A DNA stretch of 48,188 nucleotides, from contig CALXOF010000017.1 in NCBI GenBank assembly GCA_944389945.1, positions 1 to 48,188 of the forward strand. Direction: 5' to 3'. The position numbers and the translations under genes are program-made. This document shows, piece after piece, positions 27,918 through 37,071 of the stretch (position 1 is its first letter; each line of letters opens with the position of its first letter). This stretch comes from an uncultured Kiritimatiellota bacterium (GTDB lineage Bacteria > Verrucomicrobiota > Kiritimatiellia > RFP12 > DVOR01). Below the pieces are notes generated by a model. The model was not told the DNA's origin and ran no database searches. It saw only the letters and a program-made list of their open reading frames with translations.

Positions 27918-30900
27918 GGTTGCGGTTCCGATTGGGCCATGGGCGGGGTGGGGACGGTTATGGTTTGCGGCGGCAGGCCGGCCTCCGGGTCAAGCCCCAG
28001 GTCTGGTTGCATGGGTTGCGGGGTGACGGCCGGCTGTGGGATGGGCTGCGCGGCAGGGGTGGCGGCGGGTGTCTGCGTGGGTTGCGGATGGGGCGCCGCC
28101 GGTGCGACGGAACGCGTCACGGCGGCGTAACCGCGGCTTTGGCGGATTTCCCGAATCTCTTGGTTGACGACGGAGGCGGAGTCCAGCTTTCCGGCCTTGG
28201 TCAACTCGGTCTTGCGCTTTTCCATACCGGCCAAGTAGTCGTTGTAGACGATTGATTTGGCGGTGTTGCGCTTCTCGGCCACGGACTGCAACCGTTGAAT
28301 GAAGGTCTCTTGGATTTGGCGCAGACCGTCCGGGTCCTCCACGAGGTTTTGCGGCGTGAGGGTGTTCTCCGCCTCGAAACGCGAGCGTTCGAGAGCCACG
28401 GCTTCCCAGGCATTGAAGTTGCCGGACTGCTGGAAGGTGGTGATGAGGTTGTTCAGTGCGGCTTCGTAGTCGCTGGGCCAGTCGCCGAGGGCTTTGCTGC
28501 ACTCCTCGTTGATGGCGCGCAACTTGCCGCGTAACTCTTCGCGGGTGGCGCGGAGTTCCTCGCGCAATTGTTCGGTCTCGGCCAAGGAGGCTTCGTCGCC
28601 CAGGAAGAGGTCGTTCTTGGAGGACTTGAGGAGGGTCAGCGCGGCCGTCACTTCCGGCAACGCCTGGATACGCTTGACCTCTTCCTGCACCAGACCGGCC
28701 TTGTCCATTTCGCCTTGTTTGGTGTAGGTTTTGCTCTTTTCCTCTAGCGCTTCGCGATACTTCCGGACGACCATGCGGGTCTGACGCGCGGCGAGGATTT
28801 CCTGCTCCTCGTGGCGGCGGGCCATACGGAGCTTAATCCCTGCGAGGAAGGGCGGATCGTCCGGCAAGACGGCACCCAGGGCATTGCTTTCGGTGTAGGC
28901 CTCGATGGCGCGCGTTACGGCCACCACGCCGTCATAATTGCCGGCCTTCTGCGCACTGTCGTGGGCGGCTGTCAGCTCGTCCAAATACTGTGTGAGCAGG
29001 TCATTATGCTGATCATGGCGGCGGCGCTCAATCTCGTCAAGTCGGTTGGCGAATTGCGAACGCGCCTTTTCCAGGTCCTCTGGCAACGCGGGTAACGCCG
29101 TTGTGGCCTTGATTACATTAGGCACTTCTTGGGGGCGCTCCGCAGGCTCTTGGGCAGACCGGAAGTAGTCGTCGAAGTCCTGCTTGTCAGTGAACAGGGT
29201 CGCGTAGCGCGACATCAAGAAATGGATGCCCGGGATGTGTGCGATGCCGCGTGCGGGGGTGTAAAGCGTGCTGGAAACCGGGCCGAACGTTCCGCCCGCC
29301 AACCGCGCGGCAAGCGGCATGGAGAGCAGATAGAGCACGACAGACACGGCGATACCACCGCCCAGGGCAATCTTCCGGAAGCGCCGCGAATGCAACAACA
29401 CACGGGAGCGGACGTCCTGGTATTCCGGGTTGTTGCCATAGGTGGCGGCAAGATTTTCCGTGAGGCGCCGCGCGGTGGACCAATCGTGGAGGCGGATACA
29501 TTGGCGGATGCGGGCCAGATCACGCGTCAAAATCTTATTGGGGATTTCCCGGAGCTCCTCCTCATAGACCATCGCGTCTTCGTTGAGCGTGCGAAACTCC
29601 TCGATGAAGGCTTGGGCGCGTTCGTAGTTTTCGGCCTTGAGTTCATTCGGAATGAGCGCGGCCAGACGGTTACGCCGGGCCACCTTGCGCTCGGCCTCCT
29701 CCACACGGGCGTGGGCATCGCTGAGCATCTTTCGGCCGGTGGGGCCGGCGGGCTCGAATCCATGCAGACGGCCCGCGATGGTGGCGATGCGCTCGAAGTG
29801 GCGGTCTTCCCATGCTTGATCCATGAGGGCGATGATGGAGGAGACGTGCTCGTACATCCGGCAATCCGCGCCGCAGCTGGGGCAGTATTGTTGGCCGACG
29901 AAGATTTCCGCGCCGCACTCTCGGCAACGTTCGCTGCCATCCCACCCGCATTCTGCGCAGAATTTGGTGGAGATGGGGTTTACCGCGTCGCACCATTTGC
30001 AGCGCCACGTGGTCTTGATGGTGGGCGCCACTGTGCGGCCATGGCTGGCGGCCTCCGTAAGGGCCTTAACAAAGTCCTGCGCCGTGCGATACCGTTGCTC
30101 GCGAACGGTCTCCAGACTGCGCCGCATCACTTCGCGCAGGAAGGCCGGCACGTCTTGCTCGCGGTAATAACGCGGGTTGCGCCCCGTCAGCAGGAAATAG
30201 AGGATGGCGCCCAACGAATAGATGTCCGCCCGCACATCGCTGCACGAGGCATCCTGCTCCAATTCCGGCGCGGAATAGCCTAGGCTGATCAATTTCTCGC
30301 CCGGCACGGTCAGCTCGGCCACCTGCGTGCGCCCCTCTTGCGGGGAAATGCGCGCCAATCCAAAGTCGACCAACTTCGGCTCCATCGAAGGGTCAAGTAG
30401 GATGTTCGCCGGCTTCAGATCGCGATGGATGACGCCGCAACTGTGCGCATAGACCATCGTGTTGGCGATCTTCAGAATCATCGACACCGCCTCGTCCGCA
30501 GTCATGGGACCGTTGCGGTTGATGAATTGCTCCAACGTCAGATTCTTTGGCGGTTGGGAGTCCTGTCCGGCGCTGACGACTTCCGTTCCCGCCGGACCGG
30601 AGACATACTCCATGATGATGTAAGGCCCCAGCGCGTCCTCGCCCAACGCATAGATATGGACGATGTGCGCATGGTTCAACGCCGCCACCGCCCGCGCCTC
30701 TTGCAGGAAGCGTTGTCGCAGGATGGGGTCTGCCAACGCCTTCTCGTTCAGGCGTTTGATGGCCACATAACGCCCGAGCCGCCGGTCCCGCGCCAGATAG
30801 ACCACGCCCATGCCGCCATCGCCCACCTTGCCGCAGATGGCATAATCATCCATCGGCCCATGGTGTTGAGCGGGGTCGTCATGCAAGAGGTCCGTTGTCA

Positions 30901-31021
30901 CACCCTCATCGCCAGGGCGGATGGCTACCGTCCTTGTGGGGTCGATTCGCACCGTCTTGTCGGTGGAAGCCGTGTTGTCCTGCTGGGGTGGGGGCGGCGT
31001 CTGCGGCGTCTCGTCGGCCAT
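27914..31021 (-). CDS. Membrane Ser/Thr protein kinase with zinc ribbons and coiled-coil C-terminal domain
   Basis: 1035 residues. Residues about 60-325 form a Hanks-type kinase: glycine loop GKVGDGGMG (64-72), Lys89 (VAIK), HRDLKPAN (199-206), DFGLA (219-223) and SAPE (250-253). All catalytic residues are present. Residues 341-383 hold four CxxC pairs (CKWC, CAEC, CREC, CPSC), a double zinc ribbon. A helical linker leads to one membrane helix at about 551-572. The rest, predicted extracytoplasmic, is largely coiled coil rich in Glu, Arg and Lys up to about 975, with a Pro/Gln/Ala tail. It lies between eboB (13 bases upstream) and pyrK. It could sense the envelope and signal inward. Confidence 0.93.
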   Translation of the reverse strand: MADETPQTPPPPQQDNTASTDKTVRIDPTRTVAIRPGDEGVTTDLLHDDPAQHHGPMDDYAICGKVGDGGMGVVYLARDRRLGRYVAIKRLNEKALADPILRQRFLQEARAVAALNHAHIVHIYALGEDALGPYIIMEYVSGPAGTEVVSAGQDSQPPKNLTLEQFINRNGPMTADEAVSMILKIANTMVYAHSCGVIHRDLKPANILLDPSMEPKLVDFGLARISPQEGRTQVAELTVPGEKLISLGYSAPELEQDASCSDVRADIYSLGAILYFLLTGRNPRYYREQDVPAFLREVMRRSLETVREQRYRTAQDFVKALTEAASHGRTVAPTIKTTWRCKWCDAVNPISTKFCAECGWDGSERCRECGAEIFVGQQYCPSCGADCRMYEHVSSIIALMDQAWEDRHFERIATIAGRLHGFEPAGPTGRKMLSDAHARVEEAERKVARRNRLAALIPNELKAENYERAQAFIEEFRTLNEDAMVYEEELREIPNKILTRDLARIRQCIRLHDWSTARRLTENLAATYGNNPEYQDVRSRVLLHSRRFRKIALGGGIAVSVVLYLLSMPLAARLAGGTFGPVSSTLYTPARGIAHIPGIHFLMSRYATLFTDKQDFDDYFRSAQEPAERPQEVPNVIKATTALPALPEDLEKARSQFANRLDEIERRRHDQHNDLLTQYLDELTAAHDSAQKAGNYDGVVAVTRAIEAYTESNALGAVLPDDPPFLAGIKLRMARRHEEQEILAARQTRMVVRKYREALEEKSKTYTKQGEMDKAGLVQEEVKRIQALPEVTAALTLLKSSKNDLFLGDEASLAETEQLREELRATREELRGKLRAINEECSKALGDWPSDYEAALNNLITTFQQSGNFNAWEAVALERSRFEAENTLTPQNLVEDPDGLRQIQETFIQRLQSVAEKRNTAKSIVYNDYLAGMEKRKTELTKAGKLDSASVVNQEIREIRQSRGYAAVTRSVAPAAPHPQPTQTPAATPAAQPIPQPAVTPQPMQPDLGLDPEAGLPPQTITVPTPPMAQSEPQP

Positions 31022-31034
31022 GGTGGCTCTCCGG

Positions 31035-31880
31035 TCAAGGCTGGCGTTGATAGGTGGTCGGGTCCTGCGGCACCACGTCGAAGTCGGGCTTCCAATGCGG
31101 CGAGGCAGAATAGAAGGTCATCGGCGTGTCATGCGTGATGGCTTCGATGACCTTTTCCTCAAAGCCATCCTTTCGCAGTTGCGCCACTACCTTGATGAGC
31201 GACAGCGGGTCGCTGATGCCCCAGTCCGCCGAGCCGTTCACAATCACGCGCTCGTGCCCATGCTCCTTAATCATCGCGCTCACGCGCTCCGGCGAGAGCT
31301 TGGAGTAAGGATACACCGTCATGCCCGCGTAACAGCCGCTCTCCAAGGCCAGGCCGATGGTCTCTTCCACGTTGTGGTCGATGTCAATGCGCTCGCACGT
31401 CAGGCCTTCGCCTTTGATGATTTCCAGCACGCGCTTAATGCCCTTGAGCTTGTTGAAGTGCGGCAAGTGCAACACCACCGGCATCTTCCGCTCTTCAGCC
31501 ATCAGCAACTGCCGCACCAAGGCGTGTTCTTCGTTCTCCGTGATGTTGTTGAAACCGATTTCGCCCAACGCCACACACCGCGGATGGTCCAGATATTCGG
31601 CCATTCCATCGATGACTTCATCCGCCAGCTTACGGTTTTCCGCCTCCTTCGGGTTCATCCCGATGGCGCTCCAATGGTCGATGCCATACCGCGCCGCGCG
31701 CGTGTGCTCAAATTCCAGCGACAGTCGGAAATAATCGAAGAACGAACCCGCGTAACGGCGGTTTTCCCCCAACCAGAAGGAAGGCTCCACGCACACGCGG
31801 ATGCCATTCGCGCGCATCGCCATGTAGTCATCGGTCGTTCGCGCAATCATGTGGATATGGGGCTCAATGATCGGTTTCAT
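31035..31880 (-). CDS. eboB: TatD-family metal-dependent hydrolase, EboB-like
   Basis: 281 residues. It begins with IEPHIHMIARTTDDYMAM, the conserved opening of EboB proteins, followed by EPSFWLGE and the YGIDHWSAIGMNPKEA segment. Metal ligands of the amidohydrolase/TatD fold are visible as HIH, ALGEIG (Glu), VLHLPH, DHN and SADWG (Asp). The start at 31880 is fixed by AAGGAGG six bases upstream. In cyanobacteria the ebo cluster takes part in moving a scytonemin precursor to the periplasm; the exact reaction of EboB is unknown. It is the first gene of a five-gene operon. Confidence 0.85.
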   Translation of the reverse strand: MKPIIEPHIHMIARTTDDYMAMRANGIRVCVEPSFWLGENRRYAGSFFDYFRLSLEFEHTRAARYGIDHWSAIGMNPKEAENRKLADEVIDGMAEYLDHPRCVALGEIGFNNITENEEHALVRQLLMAEERKMPVVLHLPHFNKLKGIKRVLEIIKGEGLTCERIDIDHNVEETIGLALESGCYAGMTVYPYSKLSPERVSAMIKEHGHERVIVNGSADWGISDPLSLIKVVAQLRKDGFEEKVIEAITHDTPMTFYSASPHWKPDFDVVPQDPTTYQRQP

Positions 31881-31903
31881 GCAAAACCTCCTTGCAAACA
31901 TCT

Positions 31904-31912
31904 CTTATACTA
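31904..31912 (-). promoter_or_regulatory. Candidate -10 box of the eboB operon
   Basis: On the minus strand TAGTATAAG (with TATAAG at 31909-31904) lies about 24 bases upstream of the eboB ATG, after a T-rich segment (GGGATTTTGTGG). The leader would be short and includes the AAGGAGG ribosome binding site. Confidence 0.4.
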
Positions 31913-31956
31913 CCACAAAATCCCACCTTCCGTTGCGATGCCGAGGCGTTTCGCAG

Positions 31957-32051
31957 TAGTGTCCGGGGAAAATGGGGCCCGCAAAGACGGCACTGTGGGC
32001 ATGAAATACCTCGGGCTCCATCGGGCGCGCTGCGGCTTCGTCGCCAACCGC
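31957..32051. repeat. Shared AGTGTCC block and GGGCTCCATCG repeat beside array copy 3
   Basis: TAGTGTCCGGGGAAAA at 31957-31972, followed by CACTGTGGGC, aligns with 41603-41640 near array 4 and more weakly with 22803-22817 near array 2. GGGCTCCATCG at 32013-32023 and the following bases align with the minus strand of the 12590-12651 repeat over about 30 bases. Confidence 0.6.
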
Positions 32052-32096
32052 TCCCGCCGCCTCAGCGGCACCACCCCAGACCCTCTCGTCTAAGCT

Positions 32097-32199
32097 CCCA
32101 AAGGGTCCGCCGCGAGACCCTATAGTGGTCCGAGGTCAACCACTATAGTGGTCGGGGTCGAGACCCTATAGTGGTCCACCCCGAAACCCTTAAGGGTCT
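32097..32199. repeat. 23-bp-period palindromic repeat array, copy 3
   Basis: Heads at 32097 (CCCAAAGGGTC), 32120, 32143 and 32166 (all CTATAGTGGTC) and 32189 (CTTAAGGGTCT): five units at an exact 23-bp period. Long stretches are identical to copy 1. It lies between the end of tlpA and the promoter of eboB. Confidence 0.92.
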
Positions 32200-32295
32200 G
32201 CGGAGGGGGGCTGAAGGCTCCTGTTGCACCTGCACTGTCGTCTCTTGGCAGGGCGCAGACGTGCCTGCGGGTGCAGGGCGTGTTTCCCCTTACCG

Positions 32296-32315
32296 GGGCG
32301 TGCGGTAGCACGCCC
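32296..32315. terminator. Short hairpin downstream of the tlpA-like gene
   Basis: GGGCGTGC-GGTA-GCACGCCC, a perfect 8-bp stem with a 4-base loop, about 37 bases past the end of the minus-strand operon. It has no T run, so termination here is uncertain. Confidence 0.35.
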
Positions 32316-32351
32316 TAGATCTGCCCAATATTTGCGTAATCTGCGGATCCC

Positions 32352-33341
32352 TTAGGGGAGGGAGTCGATGAAGGTTTGCCACTCGGTGCGAAGAGCCTGG
32401 AGGTCGGGGTCATCTGGCGTGGCGATGGAAGAGAGGCGGCGGAGCTGGAGCGTGGCGGAGGACTTGACGCGGGAGGGATTCTGCGCGGCGGTCTTGCGGA
32501 GGTTGGCGAGGGCCAGGCGAGAGGTGGCGAGAGCCTTGATGCGGGGATCTTTGATCAGCGGGTCAAGAAGCGGTTTGAGGTCGGCGGCCTTGGAGGGGAG
32601 GGTGCGCAGGAGGGTCTGGCCGTCGGCGAGGGCTTGGGAGGGATTGGTCTCGATGTTGGCGCGGATGGCGGCCTCGGTCTCCTTCGCCCAGTCTTGGCAA
32701 CGGGTGAGGAGGGCGCGGGCCTCTTCGCCGGCGGGGCCGGAGCGGCGGGCGCGGGATTGGAGTTGGCGGAGGGCGGACTCGATGTTCTGGCCGATCATGA
32801 GGCGGCGGGCGAAGTCTTGGTTGTAGCGGAGGGACATGCCGTCGGCGATGGAGCCGGGGACGGGCTTGGGCGCGGCTTTGATGGCGTCCTTAACGGCCTT
32901 TTCGAAGGCGGCGAAGTCCTCGAGGGTGTTGCCGGCCCAGACGACTTCGCCATCGTGGCCAACGACATAGCCGGTGGGGAGGAGGCTGCCGGCGGAGGGC
33001 GCGCCGGGGACACCGAGGAATTGGTAGGTGGAGAGGTTGGGGCACCCGGCGGACTCGAGGACGGCGCGGACGGCGGCGTCATCGCGACCCTGGAGGTGGG
33101 AGCCGAGGAAGACGACGCGGGTTTCCTTGGCGAGGTCGTCGGCGAGCTTGGCGACCTTGGGGAAGGCGGCCTTGCAGCGGGGGCAGAAGCGGCCGAAATC
33201 GTAGATGGCAACGACCTTGCCATCGAGGGATTCGGGGGAGACTTCGGGGCCGGCGATGTGGTTGTCGGCGGAGAGGCCGGAGAGGTCGAGGGCGCAGAGG
33301 GGCGCGGCGACGAGGGCGGCAAGGAGTGGAAGCAGGCGCAT
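32352..33341 (-). CDS. TlpA-like secreted thioredoxin-fold protein
   Basis: 329 residues with a signal peptide (MRLLPLLAALVAAPLCALD, cleavage near residue 18). A redoxin domain at about 35-160 carries the CPRC pair (FGRFCPRCKAAFPK, near 53-66), as in TlpA/ResA-type reductases of envelope disulfides or apocytochromes. Residues about 165-329 are an extra helical domain without a known family. AAGGA precedes the ATG at 33341, just after the ahbAB stop. It may supply reductant to System II cytochrome c assembly (ccsA, resB at 16455-17827), which is inference. Confidence 0.8.
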   Translation of the reverse strand: MRLLPLLAALVAAPLCALDLSGLSADNHIAGPEVSPESLDGKVVAIYDFGRFCPRCKAAFPKVAKLADDLAKETRVVFLGSHLQGRDDAAVRAVLESAGCPNLSTYQFLGVPGAPSAGSLLPTGYVVGHDGEVVWAGNTLEDFAAFEKAVKDAIKAAPKPVPGSIADGMSLRYNQDFARRLMIGQNIESALRQLQSRARRSGPAGEEARALLTRCQDWAKETEAAIRANIETNPSQALADGQTLLRTLPSKAADLKPLLDPLIKDPRIKALATSRLALANLRKTAAQNPSRVKSSATLQLRRLSSIATPDDPDLQALRTEWQTFIDSLP

Positions 33342-33343
33342 GG

Positions 33344-34339
33344 TCAATCCTTCTCAAGGAAGAAGCGGACGGAGCTCTTTTTGTATTCGCGGGTGGAGAA
33401 GAGGACCTTGCCGGGGGGCAGGCCCGCGACGCGGGTGAGGCGCCGGAAGGCATCGAACCCTTCTTGCCAGGAGGTCTTGTGGATCATGGCGTAGAGGTTG
33501 AAGGGGAAGATGGGGGAGAGGGGACGGGCGTAGCAGTGGGTCACGTCCGGGTCGGCGGCGAGGCGGCGGCCGAAGGTGTCGGTCTCGGCCTCCGGGACGC
33601 GCCAGCAACACATGCCGTTGGCGGCGAACCCGCTGGCGCGGTGGAAGAGGAGAAGGGCGAAGCGGCGGAGGGTGCCGTCGGTCTGCCAGGCGCGGAGCTG
33701 GGGGAGGTCTTCGGGGCGGAAGGGGGCGGCGGGGTCGGGCACGTCGTCCTGGTAGCGGCGGACGAGGGCGCGGAGGGGCTCCGATGGAATCGGGGCGGGG
33801 CGCGGCTCGGCGGGGGCGGCGTATTCGGTGCGCTCATCGCGGGCTTGGGTGCGGGGATCGAAGACGACGTCGATTTTGTAGCGGACGAGGGCAGGGAAGG
33901 GGAGGGGGCGGAGGTCGGCGAGGCGGGCAGTCTCGGCCTCGAAGCGGTCGCCGCGGGCGGAAAGGGTGAACCAGAGGCGGGGCAGGCCGGCGTAGTCGGC
34001 GGCGGAGATACCATCGAGGGTCAGGCCCTCGGGCCAGCCGCGGATATAGGCGTGGGTGACGCCGGGGAGGGCCGCGAGGCGGTGGGCGGCGGCCTCTTCC
34101 TCGGCGGGCGACTGCGGCGGCAGGGCGAAGAGACAACTGCGATAGCCCAGGCGGCGAGCGTCGAAGACGGCACCGATGCGGCGGACGAGGCCTTGGGCGC
34201 GAAGGTCGGCAATGAAGCGGAGGAGGTCGGCCTCGGAGGCACCGAGGGTGTCGGCGAGGGCGGCAAGGGGGCGCTCAACCAGGGGCCAGGGGCGCTGGAG
34301 GGCGTAGAGCCAGTCTGCTTCTTGGGGGGTCAGTCGCAT
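33344..34339 (-). CDS. ahbAB: Siroheme decarboxylase, AhbA-AhbB fusion
   Basis: 331 residues holding two Lrp/AsnC-like halves. Residues about 1-150 contain the winged helix and the motif RRIGAVFDARRLGYRS, with a VTHAYIR strand near 98; residues about 175-331 repeat the pattern with GMCCWRVPE and DVTHCYARP. This matches AhbA and AhbB, normally separate subunits that remove two acetate carboxyl groups from siroheme to give 12,18-didecarboxysiroheme. The NirDLGH proteins of haem d1 synthesis are the closest alternative. AhbC at 45693-46880 in the same window supports the haem b route. It overlaps the nuclease gene by 10 bases. Confidence 0.85.
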   Translation of the reverse strand: MRLTPQEADWLYALQRPWPLVERPLAALADTLGASEADLLRFIADLRAQGLVRRIGAVFDARRLGYRSCLFALPPQSPAEEEAAAHRLAALPGVTHAYIRGWPEGLTLDGISAADYAGLPRLWFTLSARGDRFEAETARLADLRPLPFPALVRYKIDVVFDPRTQARDERTEYAAPAEPRPAPIPSEPLRALVRRYQDDVPDPAAPFRPEDLPQLRAWQTDGTLRRFALLLFHRASGFAANGMCCWRVPEAETDTFGRRLAADPDVTHCYARPLSPIFPFNLYAMIHKTSWQEGFDAFRRLTRVAGLPPGKVLFSTREYKKSSVRFFLEKD

Positions 34340-37068
34340 GGGACGGTAGGTTCCGTGAGGAGCTTGAGAAGTTTGAGGAATGGGTCTCTGGAGTCGTCGA
34401 CATCCGCCGGGAGGGGCTCTTGGCCCAGGGCGAGAAGGTCGCGGAGGGTTGCTTGGAGGTCGCGGAGGGTGGCGGCCTCGTCTTCGGGATCGTCGTAACG
34501 GGCGAAGGAGGCCTGGCCCATGGCGGGGAGGAGAAAGTAATCGAGCTCGATGGGCGTGTCGGCAGGAATGGAGAGGGCGTGGTGGGCGAGGAGGCGGTAG
34601 AGGGGGAGTTGGAAGCTCATCCAACGGAAGTCGCCGTCTCGGGACTTGGCGTAGTGGGTGTTGTTGGGCGGGTCGCCGTTTTTGCCGGTCTTGTAATCGA
34701 CAATGCGCCAGGCACCGGTGTGGCGGTTGCGGTCGATGCGGTCAATCTGTCCGTAGAGGGTGAGGACGTGGCCATCAACATCGAAGGGCAATTCCCATTC
34801 GGGCTTGCGCGTCTCGCGTTCGGTGAGTTGGGTCTCCCAACCGTCCAAGCGGGATTGCGATTCGAGGCGCGCGGCGGCGCGGAGGCGGCCATGGGCGGCG
34901 GCACGGGCGGCAAGGAGCTCGATGCCTGGGTGGTCGCCATAACGTTCATGGAAGGCCTGGTCATAGGCCGCGATTAAGGTGTCCGTGAGTGTGTCCGGGT
35001 CGGTTGCGTCGGTGTCACGGAGGGATTCGAGCGCGGCGTGGATGAGGATGCCGAAGGCGGCGGCGTCCATGCCGTCGGGGAGGTCTTCGGCGTCGGCCAA
35101 GCGAAGGCGGTCGGTAATCCAGTAGACGAGGGGCGAGGCGAGGAAGCGGGCGATGGCCGAGGCGGAGAGGCGGGTAGGCGGGGGGACCTCACGCCAGTAG
35201 ACGGGGTTTTGCGCGAAGGCAAGCGAGGTTCCCGGGGGCGGCACTGGCGGACGCGGCGTGGGATCGAGGAAGAGGGCGCGGGCGCGGGCGGCACGGGTGG
35301 CGGCGTCGCAACGGAAGAAGAGGCGCGTAGGTTTGAGCCAGTCGCCGCGGAGGTTGGTGCGGGCGCAGGTGAGCAGGAGGTCTTCGGGGGCGCGCCAGGC
35401 GGTGGCGGCGACGAGGAGGTAGGCATCACGAGCGGCGCGGGTGGCATCGTTACGGAGGCCAAGGGCGCGGCGGAAGGCGTTGGGGAGGAAGGCGTCCTCG
35501 AAGGTGGTGTCCGGGAAGAGGCCTTCGTTCAGGCCGATGAGGGCGAGAAGGGGCGCACGCGACCAGAGAATCTCCAGACGGCCCTCGTAAGCGCAGTCGG
35601 CGTCGCCGCGGACGGGGCGGATGGATTCGTCGGCAAGGCGCGCGGTGAGGAGGTCGGCATCGGGCACGCCCTCGTCAGTGCGGAGGGCGGCGAGTTCGTT
35701 GAGGAGGCCGCGAAGCGCATCAAAGGTTGCGAAGCGGACGGGGTCACGGGTGGGGTCGATGGAGACGGCACCGTAGAGGTCGATGAGGAAGGTTCGCGCG
35801 GCAGGGATGGGATTGGCGCGGAAGGCGTTGGCCCAGGTTTGGCACTTCAGGAGGAAGTCGCGGAGGGGACCATCCGGAACGAAGTGGAGGGCGTCGCGGC
35901 GCGTGGAGGGGTTGTGCTCGGCCATGAGCGCGTCGTAGTCGGCACGGAGGCGCGCGACCGAGACGTCGATAGTGGCGGCGGCCTCGGGAAGCGTGAGGAG
36001 CGGGAGCAAGGCGGCGGGGGTGGGGTCGCGCAAGAGAGCGGAGAGAGCGATCAACGCCCGAGCGGGGGCTTGCTTGGCGAGGGCGATGGGCTCGGGCTCG
36101 AAGATGGTCACGTTGTGCTCGGCCAGGGCCGCGGTGAGGGGCGGCAGGGCCTCGCGGTCGAGCGCGCAGAGGCAGAGGTCGGCTGGGTCGATGCGGCGGT
36201 GGGCATCCAGGAAGGCCTCAACGGCATCGGCCTCGCCTTGAGGGTTTTCTGCGGGGCGGAGTGCGACATTCGGGAGCGGGATATCGCAGGTGGCCCAAGC
36301 CTCCGGGGATGGCAGACCATGGGGGGAGAAGCGGTCGGCGTCGGCAGGTTCGGCGAGGACCAGAATGTCGCAGGCGGGGGCGGCATCGAAGAGGCGCGTG
36401 AGGGCGGGCATGAGATCGGGCACGCAGGCCACGATGAGGCGCCAGTCGGCGGCGGCTTCCTGGGGTTGCGGCACGGGGTTGCGCAGGATGGCAAGTTGGC
36501 GGTCGGCGGGGTCTTCCAGGCCGAGCGTGGCGAGGGTCTCGCGGCACTTGGTCTCAAGGAGGTCAAGGGCGGCCCAACGGTTCCGCTCGCGGTCGCCGAG
36601 AAGCGCCGTCTGTGGGTGGGCGGCGACGGCGGCGAAGTCGAGGCACTGCTCCGCGAGGGTGTCGCGCAGGGCCATGAGGCGGCGGGCGAGGGCGTAACGT
36701 GCGGCGGGGCGGTTAAGCCAGGCACGTTGGCCGGGAAAGAGGCTGGCGAGCACGGCATCGGAAGGGTCCGCTTGACGGAGCCAATCGAAGACGCGCGACC
36801 AGACGCGGAGCATCTCGGAGGGCGTCGCGGGTTGGGTCTCGGCGGGTGGCGCAAAAAGCGAGGGCAACGCCGAGGGTGTGAGGAACCGGATGCCCTGGAA
36901 GGAACCGTAGGCATCGATGAGCGCATCGCGCAGACGGCGCAGGGCGAGGGAGGTGGGCACGCAGAAGATGAGGCCCGGCGGCAACGCCTCCGGCCATTGA
37001 CCGCGGCACCAATGCACGATTCGCGCGGGTGCGGCCTCGGACCATCCGATGAAGTGTCGCGCGATCAT
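34330..37068 (-). CDS. AddB-like PD-(D/E)XK nuclease-family protein
   Basis: 912 residues. The C-terminal domain (about 650-900) has the RecB-type nuclease signature: FGILIHAALE, GQIDRIDR, WRIVDYKTGK and QLPLYRLL, giving Asp, Asp and Lys of the active site. The N-terminal 600 residues resemble the helicase-like part of AddB/RexB but show no Walker A P-loop. The cysteine iron-sulfur staple of AddB was not seen. AddA is not in the window. A role in recombination-linked end processing is likely, supported by recN in the same operon. It begins 3 bases after the hexokinase. Confidence 0.82.
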   Translation of the reverse strand: MIARHFIGWSEAAPARIVHWCRGQWPEALPPGLIFCVPTSLALRRLRDALIDAYGSFQGIRFLTPSALPSLFAPPAETQPATPSEMLRVWSRVFDWLRQADPSDAVLASLFPGQRAWLNRPAARYALARRLMALRDTLAEQCLDFAAVAAHPQTALLGDRERNRWAALDLLETKCRETLATLGLEDPADRQLAILRNPVPQPQEAAADWRLIVACVPDLMPALTRLFDAAPACDILVLAEPADADRFSPHGLPSPEAWATCDIPLPNVALRPAENPQGEADAVEAFLDAHRRIDPADLCLCALDREALPPLTAALAEHNVTIFEPEPIALAKQAPARALIALSALLRDPTPAALLPLLTLPEAAATIDVSVARLRADYDALMAEHNPSTRRDALHFVPDGPLRDFLLKCQTWANAFRANPIPAARTFLIDLYGAVSIDPTRDPVRFATFDALRGLLNELAALRTDEGVPDADLLTARLADESIRPVRGDADCAYEGRLEILWSRAPLLALIGLNEGLFPDTTFEDAFLPNAFRRALGLRNDATRAARDAYLLVAATAWRAPEDLLLTCARTNLRGDWLKPTRLFFRCDAATRAARARALFLDPTPRPPVPPPGTSLAFAQNPVYWREVPPPTRLSASAIARFLASPLVYWITDRLRLADAEDLPDGMDAAAFGILIHAALESLRDTDATDPDTLTDTLIAAYDQAFHERYGDHPGIELLAARAAAHGRLRAAARLESQSRLDGWETQLTERETRKPEWELPFDVDGHVLTLYGQIDRIDRNRHTGAWRIVDYKTGKNGDPPNNTHYAKSRDGDFRWMSFQLPLYRLLAHHALSIPADTPIELDYFLLPAMGQASFARYDDPEDEAATLRDLQATLRDLLALGQEPLPADVDDSRDPFLKLLKLLTEPTVPCD

Positions 37069-37071
37069 GGG

